Source of the DNA: Reticulitermes speratus
Lineage: Eukaryota; Arthropoda; Insecta; Blattodea; Rhinotermitidae
Direction: 5' to 3'
DNA length: 64,000 nucleotides
NCBI GenBank assembly: GCA_021186555.1
Contig: JAJKFL010000002.1
Coordinates: 27,010,001-27,074,000, forward strand
Numbering within the stretch: the stretch's first letter is position 1; each line of letters opens with the position of its first letter. This document shows, piece after piece, positions 57,506 through 64,000 of the stretch. The notes beneath the pieces are model-generated. The model saw nothing but the letters and a program-made list of their open reading frames with translations, was not told where the DNA came from and did no database searches. Both the position numbers and the translations under genes were made by a program.

Positions 57506-58546
57506 AAAATGAAGCTGCGCAAATAAAAACTTTATGGACTTACAGGTACAAGAAATGCAGGTATGTTGGCTGGAAAGTGACACCGTAGAAGACCAAAGCG
57601 TAGTTAGACGATTAGTATGAGAAAACTGAAAGTGTGTTAGTTTTGCGAGGTGATTTGAATAGATGGGGCGTCAGTTTCTTCCGAAACGTTTGTAACCATC
57701 TGGGGATGTCAAAAAGACCTCAGTATTTACTTTCACCACCATTAAAACCTCAAATATCATCTTCGTTGAATAGATGTGGTTAGAGTTCTACACTTTTGCA
57801 GTTCATGCTGTACTATTGTTATCCAATTCAACGAAACTAGAACTTTCTGAACTTGGGGATTTCTCCCCCACAGTTCTCCGGTAAGGAAGTGACGGTATTG
57901 CTAGTGTAATGAATGAATAATAGCGGTAGATTTATCTTTTTGGAATTTTGATTTTTGGTTTAAACAATGAGTTAGGCATTTGGTTGAATGTTGCTGACAT
58001 TGCCACTAGAGGTTATTACCTGCAGTGCAGTGAACGTTGGTTCACCGCACTTCGAAGTATGCTGAGGCGGGAATTCCTTAATTGTTTATATAAGGAGATT
58101 CCGCGAGGCAAACGTCCTCATTCACGTTTCAGAAATTTTGTAAAGACGACATTAAGCTCCTGCAAGTTACTTCGGCGATGATTATAAATACTGGTTTATG
58201 GCTGTGCGTGCAAGGTAAGTGAGCTGTATTGAATTTTATATTTGCTTTGAAAACGATTACTGGAACGGAGCACTTTTGGTGTATTTATACTTTGGTGACA
58301 GTATTTGAAATTCTAAATTTGTTTAGCAACGCGGCGTTAAAAATTCATTAAGAGGGCAAGCAGTTAATTTAACCTTTACGTGGCAATTTAACTGTGAAGT
58401 TGTTAATTAAGTTTTATTGTAAATTTATTTATTTTGTATATAATACAGGTTACGTTATTTAAACTTTAAACCTACTGTATTATTTTGATACGTTGACAAT
58501 TACCTGTGGGGCGTATCGAGCAAAGTGTAGGCTACTGTTCGCCTAC
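57506..58546 (+). other. left flank that should include the 5' LTR
   Basis: No gene recognised. The 5' LTR of the element to the right must end at about 58546, just before the putative primer-binding site, but its left end cannot be set because the 3' LTR lies outside the window. A TATA-like TGTATATAATACAGG at about 58435-58450 could be its promoter. Near 57657-57700 there is a weak hammerhead-like motif (CTTCCGAAACGTTTG). Confidence 0.4.
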
Positions 58547-58877
58547 TGGTGGCAGCGAAATTAGAAATAGGGAATCCAGCGATTGCCTTATCGGACGCTA
58601 CCGATAGAACCTGCTTCAGAGAATTGAGCTGTAGGATAGCAACACTCTGGGGTAGGCACTACAAAATTGGTTTTGCAGCGGTGGGATAGTTTTGAACCGC
58701 ACTGGATTCCGTATTTAACTTTAGAAGTAAAGCAGGGAGCTTGAGTTTCAAAATTCGAAATTCAACTATTACAATACGCCAGCATAAACCAAGAAATTGT
58801 ATTTTTATTTTATTTGTGTGGTGTGATAATTTGTGTTTGTATTTTTGTAATCTGTGGTGATACGTTAGCATTGCAAC
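58547..58877 (+). promoter_or_regulatory. putative primer-binding site and gag leader
   Basis: TGGTGGCAGCG at 58547-58557 begins with TGG, as expected for a site complementary to a tRNA 3' CCA end, and lies about 320 bases before gag. The rest is an untranslated leader. The donor tRNA was not identified. Confidence 0.5.
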
Positions 58878-59933
58878 ATGGCGGAAGCACGCTTGAACAA
58901 TGAACTTGCAGAAACCAAGGCCGAATTACAGAGATTGAGGGAATCTATGAATAGAGGAACGCCTATCTTCCATAAAGATTTGTCTTTAGTTTCATTAGTG
59001 CCAAAATGGTCAGGCACCGAAACGTCCATTCCACTAGACGAATTTTTGAACAGTATTGAGGGTTCGTCAAGAGTAGGGAATTGGGAAGACGCTGATAAGG
59101 TCCAAGTTGCTGTACTTAAGTTGACTGACACAGCACGACAGTTTTATAACGGATGCTTGGAGTTACATACGGCAGACGTAACATGGTCGAAATTTAAAAG
59201 TGTTTTTAAGCACAGATTTCGAGATAGTCATACTGACCAGTACCATTTTATGAAGTTACAAACAGCCAGGCAGGAGAGGAGTGAAACTCCACAGCAATTT
59301 GCAGACAGATGCAGGGCATTGTCGCAGAAAATAGTCTGCAAGGTGGATGACCCTTTGTCTCAGCGCATCCACTACGAAAACGCCGAAAGATTGCTCTTGG
59401 CTAGTTTTGTAGCAGGGTTAACCGGAGTACCCGGTAGGCAGGTCAGGTATGCTAACCCTCAAACGATGGAACAAGCGCTTCAAATTGCAATCACTGTGCA
59501 GGAAGCCGAAAAACAGGAAAAATTTAATGAAAGTTTTTACACTAGATTTGATAGTTCGGTCAAGCTGCAATCACGTTCACCCAGTCGCACACGCCACCAC
59601 GAACGCAAGCCACGTCGTTCTGCTGACGCGAGGCGCGCGGTCAATCACACGCCTACTCAGCGTTATAACGCACCAAGCAGCTCATGTAAGCCAACGAACT
59701 CGAGTACTAGGAGTGCGCAAACTAAAGCTAATTTGCGATGTTACGAGTGCGAAGGGATAGGCCACTTTGCTAGTGAGTGTCCTACAAGGCTAAAAAGGGA
59801 GGTCAACTCCACTAATTCATCGGGGAGGAGGAACTCAAGTGGGCGTTCGAGACGTTCACGTTCCCCGAATGATAAGCCCCCAGATGAAAGGAAAAAGGGA
59901 GAGAAAAAGGAAACAAAGAGTCAGGGAAACTAG
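58878..59933 (+). CDS. gag: Gag polyprotein of the Ty3/gypsy-type element
   Basis: The 351-residue structural protein assembles the cytoplasmic virus-like particle and packages the element RNA. The N-terminus (about 1-30) is charged and helix-prone (NNELAETKAELQRLRESM). A retrotransposon-gag domain spans about 45-205; landmarks are ARQFYNGCLEL and FKHRFRDS. A basic Ser/Arg-rich linker follows. A single CCHC zinc knuckle has C288, C291, H296 and C301 (CYECEGIGHFASEC), and the tail is Lys/Arg/Ser-rich. The ATG at 58878 has a good context (AACATGG) and precedes the conserved region. The pol frame overlaps its end in the -1 register. It lacks the multiple zinc knuckles of some relatives. The frame appears intact. 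Confidence 0.95.
   Translation: MAEARLNNELAETKAELQRLRESMNRGTPIFHKDLSLVSLVPKWSGTETSIPLDEFLNSIEGSSRVGNWEDADKVQVAVLKLTDTARQFYNGCLELHTADVTWSKFKSVFKHRFRDSHTDQYHFMKLQTARQERSETPQQFADRCRALSQKIVCKVDDPLSQRIHYENAERLLLASFVAGLTGVPGRQVRYANPQTMEQALQIAITVQEAEKQEKFNESFYTRFDSSVKLQSRSPSRTRHHERKPRRSADARRAVNHTPTQRYNAPSSSCKPTNSSTRSAQTKANLRCYECEGIGHFASECPTRLKREVNSTNSSGRRNSSGRSRRSRSPNDKPPDERKKGEKKETKSQGN
59924..59930 (+). promoter_or_regulatory. probable -1 ribosomal frameshift heptamer
   Basis: GGGAAAC reads G GGA AAC in the gag frame immediately before the gag stop codon, an X XXY YYZ slippery site. The pol frame is the -1 frame and is open across this point. Programmed -1 frameshifting between gag and pol is well known in this type of element. 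A downstream stimulatory structure was not assessed. Confidence 0.7.
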
Positions 59934-60010
59934 AAAGAGGTGAGAACGACGACAGCTCTTTCCACCTCAATGCCCCTGACAATGCTGTCACTAAATCCAC
60001 GGTTGATATC

Positions 60011-63000
60011 TTGTTGGAGCACGGCACTCCCACTATCTTAGTGCAGATAGAGGGAATGTCGAGAAGGCTAATTTTGGACACTGGCTCCAACATATCGATA
60101 CTGCAGCCCGGCGTATCGAGAGGCGACATAAAGGTCACCACGATGGAACCGTATGGAGTGACTGGAGACGTCCTCGACATCAGGGGACAACAGTCAGTTT
60201 CCTTTGTGATAAATGGGTGTAAGTTCAAACACACATTCTTAATTTGTACGCTCCCTACAGAAGCAGCCGGTCTGGTAGGCACTGATTTCATGGCCAGTTT
60301 AGGCGCTGTAATTGATTTTGAGGGCAGCAAGATGGTGTTACCAACCCAACTCAAAGTGCCCCAAGTGTACAGTGTTCCACCCACAAGGCACAAAGCACTC
60401 ACTATTTTCTCCGGAGGCCAAGGCGGTCGCAGCCCTAGATTCAGGGAACGGGAGGCTAAGAGCATGGACGAACAGCTCCTAGCTAAACCCCACCCGGAGA
60501 ATAAGACAGACGAGAGTATGTCTTGGCTTGTTAGGGCTACTGAAAATGTTAAGATAGCGCCTAGGTGCAGGCAAATTGTATTAGGAAGGTTGGAGTCTGG
60601 GAAGGAGCAGAATCTCCCTCCACTAATTTGTGTGGAGCCGGCTCAGATCCCACTACAGGGGATACACTCTGCACGTGGACTTGCACGAGTCCAGACGAAG
60701 GCAACTACACCTTCCGCAGTGACGTCACATGACGCTCACCGAACGGAAAGAGCGACGAACAGCTGTGCTTACGTGATGGTTGCGAACTTCAGTAATGAAG
60801 AACTGACCATTCCTAAGGCAACTGTTCTGGGTGTGGCTGAAGAAATGTCCGAGTATGAGGTGGACAGGATTAATAAGGGAAGCGAAGCAGAACCGTACCG
60901 ACAGGGAAACTCAAGTAGGAATAAGGCCCTGTATGATAAGCTAATGAAAGGAAAATTAGACCACCTAACACAAGCGGAAAGAGAGATAATAGAGCCTGTG
61001 CTACTGCGGTATGCTCATGTGTTTCATGACGAAGACACGAATGACTTTAAGGGTACTGACTTAGTGGAACACCAAATACTGACGGGTGACGCACGACCCA
61101 TAAAAAGACCACAATATAGGGTTCCGTACTCCCTGAGAGGAGAAATGAAGTCCCAAATAGAAAAAATGCGGGAAAAGGGGGTGATAAGAGAAAGCAATTC
61201 CCCCTGGTCTGCTCCGGCCATCCTCGTCCCTAAGAAGAGTACAGATGGGTCCCCTAAATTTCGCTTTTGTGTTGATTTTAGAGCCCTTAACGCAGTGACG
61301 AAATTTGACACCTATCCTTTGCCAGTGTTCGAAGAGACAACCTCCACTCTTTATGGTGCTAAATATTTTACAGTCCTTGACTGTTATAGCGGGTTCTGGC
61401 AAATAAGTATCCGCGAAGAAGATAAAGAGAAAACGAGCTTTTCAGTTCCGTTTGGAAAATTTGAGTTCAACCGCTTGCCCTACGGTTTGTCTAATAGCCC
61501 ATCGAGCTTTCAACGGCTCATGGACGTGGTTTTGAAGAACCTAGTAGGCACTGAATGCTGGGTCTTCATAGATGATGTTATCATCTTTTCCAAGTCGGCA
61601 CAGGAACATGCCCAGCGACTGGAAAATGTACTGCAGAGGTTTGACAAGGCAAACCTGCAACTACAGCCCGGAAAGTGCGTGTTTGCGCAACCCCAGGTTC
61701 AATACCTTGGATTTGTGCTTACAGAAGCAGGGGTTTCGGCGTCCTCTGAGAAAGTCAAGGCAGTGGAAAATTATTCAGTCCCGAAAAGTGTTAAGGATAT
61801 TCGAGCATTTTTGGGCCTAGCTTCGTTCTACAGGAAACTAGTGCCAGGTTTTGCTGAAGTAGCAAAACCCCTTACGGAGTTGACTAGGAAGGACCGACAG
61901 TTTTTATGGGGTCCAAGTCAACAAAAGGCGTTCGAGGAAATGAAGGCAAGGTTATGTACAACCCCCGTGATGGCATACCCCAATTTCGAGGTGCCATTCA
62001 TTCTCACGACAGACGCCTCTAAAGTAGCGGTCGCCGCCATCTTGTCTCAGGTGCAGGGTGGAGTAGAACGACCTTTAGCTTACGCCAGTAGACAGATGAA
62101 TAAGGCAGAGCAAGCATATTCAGCCTCAGAAGCGGAAATGCTCGCTTTGGTATGGGCAACGAAATATTTTCGTTGTTACCTCTATGGGAAAAAGTTCCTT
62201 GTCAGAACTGACCACGCAGCACTATCCTACTTGCGTAATTTTGCGGACAATAATAGTCGTTTGATGAGATGGAGTCTACGACTGTCCGAATTTGATTTTG
62301 TGGTTGAACACAAGGCTGGCTCTAAAATAGGTCACGTTGATGCCCTGAGCAGACATGTTGCAACAGTTCTAGATGATGGGATACTTAGTAAGGAAAGAAT
62401 CCTATTGGAACAAAGGAAGGACTCCTTTTGCAAGAGTCAAAAGCCTGGAAAATATTCCAGCAGAAGTGAATTCCTTTTAGATGAAGACGGCGTGATGTAC
62501 AGACGCCAACCCAAAAGCAAATATCAGTTAGTTGTACCAAGGGTTTTGGTACAAGATATTATTAAAATGAATCACGATCCGGTTTATGTAGCTCATCCGG
62601 GTATGAAAAGGACATACGACCTGATATCACTGAGTTACTGGTGGCCAGGCATGAGAAAATCTATAGAGGAATATATTAGGAAATGTGACCCATGTCAGAG
62701 GAGGAAGGAGGACAGAGAGTTCATAGCCCCACTAGGAGAAGTGGAGGAACCAACCGCCCCTTTCCAGGTCACATCCATGGACCTAACTGGTCCTTACCTA
62801 ATGACCCCTCGTAAGAACAAATACATACTGACGTTTATTGACCATTTTACAAAGTATGTAGAGGCCTTTCCAATTCCGGACCAAACAGCTGAGACATGTG
62901 CTAGAGTGTACGCAACACAGATCGTTACTCGACACGGCACCGGGTCCACTCTGATTACTGACCAAGGTCGATCATTTGTTTCTACATTTTTCAAGGAGAC

Positions 63001-63946
63001 ATGTAGAATTTTGAAAATTCGGAAACTCCGTACTTCACCTTACCACCCGATTTCAAATGGAATGATCGAAAGACTGCACCGGTCTTTGAACACAGGTCTC
63101 TCGCACTATGTCGACTCAGCAAATACAAACTGGGACACTTTGGTTCCATTTTTTCTTATGGCATACAGAGCTACACCACATTCGACTACAGGGTACAGCC
63201 CATTTCATTTGTTGCATGGTAGAGAAATGATTTTACCTAGCAGTGACGATTTGAAGGCCAAATTGTCAGACGAAGTGAAAGATCATGATCATGCAAGGCG
63301 ATTAGAAAACCTAAAGTTTAGTTTAGAGAAGGCCTATCAATTTGTCAAGAAAAACAACAGGAAGTCTCACTTGAATAATAAGAGGCTATACGACAGGAAG
63401 GCTAAACTGAGAAGTTTTGAAATAGGAGATTTGGTTTACTTGTACAATCCGGCTAAGAAACCAGGTTTATGCCGCAAGTTTCATAAACCATGGACAGGTC
63501 CATTCAAGGTAACAGCTAAGCTGTCAGAGTTGAATTATGAAATAATTAGTTTGCGCGGGAAAAAGTTTGTTGTCCACATCAATAGGCTGAAGAGAGCTTA
63601 TAGTGAAGAAACTTGGGAACCTAAGGCAGGTCGAAAGACTCTAAAGAAAGAGAAATTCGGGGCAAAGAAAAGGGTAGAAGAGGAAGACGTTACAATTGGT
63701 TCAGGGCCAATATTGCGATCACAACCGGCAGAGCCAGGAACTGAACCAAGAACAGCACTTGACCCAGTGTTGGATACCCCTGAAGCGGGACATGAAAGTT
63801 TGGATACCCCTAGTTCTGAAGCAAGAGACCCTACCTATGTGCCACCGAACACACCCCTGTCAAGTCGCGAACTAAGGACTATACGGCCAGAGCCGCCGAT
63901 CACTAGATTTCGTACGAGAATTCAGATGCAGGACGGACAGCCATAA
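60011..63946 (+). CDS. pol: Pol polyprotein (PR-RT-RNase H-IN) of the Ty3/gypsy-type element
   Basis: Replication and integration enzymes. Numbering is from 60011, which is a TTG and not a likely start; synthesis is expected by -1 frameshift from gag. The aspartic protease has LILDTGSNISIL with D23. Reverse transcriptase follows, with LPYGLSNSPSSFQRLM and the catalytic FIDD box (D521, D522). RNase H begins at TTDASK (D668) and ends near DALSRH (D777). Integrase has an HHCC zinc finger (H855, H862, C892, C895), a DD35E core (D924, D984, E1020) and a GPY/F module (WTGPF, from 1161). A Pro/Glu-rich tail of about 90 residues ends the protein. All catalytic residues I can check are present and the frame appears whole. 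The product would be cut by its own protease. There is no chromodomain that I recognise. Confidence 0.96.
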   Translation: MLEHGTPTILVQIEGMSRRLILDTGSNISILQPGVSRGDIKVTTMEPYGVTGDVLDIRGQQSVSFVINGCKFKHTFLICTLPTEAAGLVGTDFMASLGAVIDFEGSKMVLPTQLKVPQVYSVPPTRHKALTIFSGGQGGRSPRFREREAKSMDEQLLAKPHPENKTDESMSWLVRATENVKIAPRCRQIVLGRLESGKEQNLPPLICVEPAQIPLQGIHSARGLARVQTKATTPSAVTSHDAHRTERATNSCAYVMVANFSNEELTIPKATVLGVAEEMSEYEVDRINKGSEAEPYRQGNSSRNKALYDKLMKGKLDHLTQAEREIIEPVLLRYAHVFHDEDTNDFKGTDLVEHQILTGDARPIKRPQYRVPYSLRGEMKSQIEKMREKGVIRESNSPWSAPAILVPKKSTDGSPKFRFCVDFRALNAVTKFDTYPLPVFEETTSTLYGAKYFTVLDCYSGFWQISIREEDKEKTSFSVPFGKFEFNRLPYGLSNSPSSFQRLMDVVLKNLVGTECWVFIDDVIIFSKSAQEHAQRLENVLQRFDKANLQLQPGKCVFAQPQVQYLGFVLTEAGVSASSEKVKAVENYSVPKSVKDIRAFLGLASFYRKLVPGFAEVAKPLTELTRKDRQFLWGPSQQKAFEEMKARLCTTPVMAYPNFEVPFILTTDASKVAVAAILSQVQGGVERPLAYASRQMNKAEQAYSASEAEMLALVWATKYFRCYLYGKKFLVRTDHAALSYLRNFADNNSRLMRWSLRLSEFDFVVEHKAGSKIGHVDALSRHVATVLDDGILSKERILLEQRKDSFCKSQKPGKYSSRSEFLLDEDGVMYRRQPKSKYQLVVPRVLVQDIIKMNHDPVYVAHPGMKRTYDLISLSYWWPGMRKSIEEYIRKCDPCQRRKEDREFIAPLGEVEEPTAPFQVTSMDLTGPYLMTPRKNKYILTFIDHFTKYVEAFPIPDQTAETCARVYATQIVTRHGTGSTLITDQGRSFVSTFFKETCRILKIRKLRTSPYHPISNGMIERLHRSLNTGLSHYVDSANTNWDTLVPFFLMAYRATPHSTTGYSPFHLLHGREMILPSSDDLKAKLSDEVKDHDHARRLENLKFSLEKAYQFVKKNNRKSHLNNKRLYDRKAKLRSFEIGDLVYLYNPAKKPGLCRKFHKPWTGPFKVTAKLSELNYEIISLRGKKFVVHINRLKRAYSEETWEPKAGRKTLKKEKFGAKKRVEEEDVTIGSGPILRSQPAEPGTEPRTALDPVLDTPEAGHESLDTPSSEARDPTYVPPNTPLSSRELRTIRPEPPITRFRTRIQMQDGQP

Positions 63947-64000
63947 AGCGTGACTAGCTATGCGACTACGGTACGTGACTATACTACACGAGACTGGAGT

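Larger units (their letters stand above)
58547..64000 (+). mobile_element. Ty3/gypsy-type LTR retrotransposon, internal region, runs off the right edge
   Basis: A metavirid-type element with gag, then protease, reverse transcriptase, RNase H and integrase in that order, the gene order that defines Ty3/gypsy against Ty1/copia. Both reading frames look whole and I see no break inside the window, so it is young and possibly recently mobile. No envelope-like third frame is seen before the right edge. The clade is uncertain; an insect 412/mdg1-like lineage is my best guess. The 3' LTR and target duplication fall outside the window. Confidence 0.93.

Noticed and set aside
59812-60465. 217-codon minus-strand frame opposite gag and pol
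   Set aside because: Antisense shadow of the gag-pol junction; the same holds for the minus-strand frames at 61024-61402 and 62794-62994.

Overview
The window looks like gene-poor, repeat-dense DNA from a large insect genome. It is AT-rich eukaryotic sequence with no bacterial operon layout. It holds tRNA-derived SINEs with target-site duplications, 5'-truncated LINE tails, a mariner remnant, foldback elements, minisatellites and one Ty3/gypsy-type LTR element. The LINE tails and SINE types suggest a cockroach- or termite-like insect; that is inference from recollection, not a search. I found no host protein-coding exon or rRNA, and no tRNA gene I would trust as functional. Layout: 1-9.6 kb carries LINE 3' tails on both strands, one with a perfect 19-bp target duplication (332-761), a strikingly recent foldback element (4428-4823) and SINEs. 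9.6-17 kb is rich in SINEs of two families (A and B here), plus a LINE carboxy-terminal fragment with a (GAA)n tail. 17-24 kb has an 8-copy 88-bp minisatellite, a second LINE type, a mariner helix-turn-helix fragment and more SINEs. 24-42 kb is a patchwork with a family-B SINE nested in a family-C SINE, two further minisatellites (58 bp and 35 bp), a second copy of the 20.9-kb LINE and previously unclassified dispersed repeats. 42-58 kb is mostly featureless but holds more foldbacks and hairpins. From about 58.5 kb to the right edge lies an apparently whole Ty3/gypsy element with long open gag and pol frames; its 3' end is outside the window. The most interesting pattern is a short dispersed motif of the form CTGANGA-N-(variable stem)-GAAACGT. 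It occurs at least nine times, often as inverted pairs inside foldback elements, and its stem is kept by paired changes between copies. It resembles the hammerhead-ribozyme core known from Penelope-like retroelements, but has an extra base before stem II. Second, SINE families A and C have different tRNA heads but share a central block and the same TTTACCTTT 3' end, which suggests one SINE superfamily using one LINE machinery. Three unclassified dispersed repeat families (R1, R2, R3) were recognised by comparing distant parts of the window. The only genes that work together are gag and pol of the LTR element: gag makes the particle protein, and pol, in the -1 frame, supplies protease, reverse transcriptase, RNase H and integrase.
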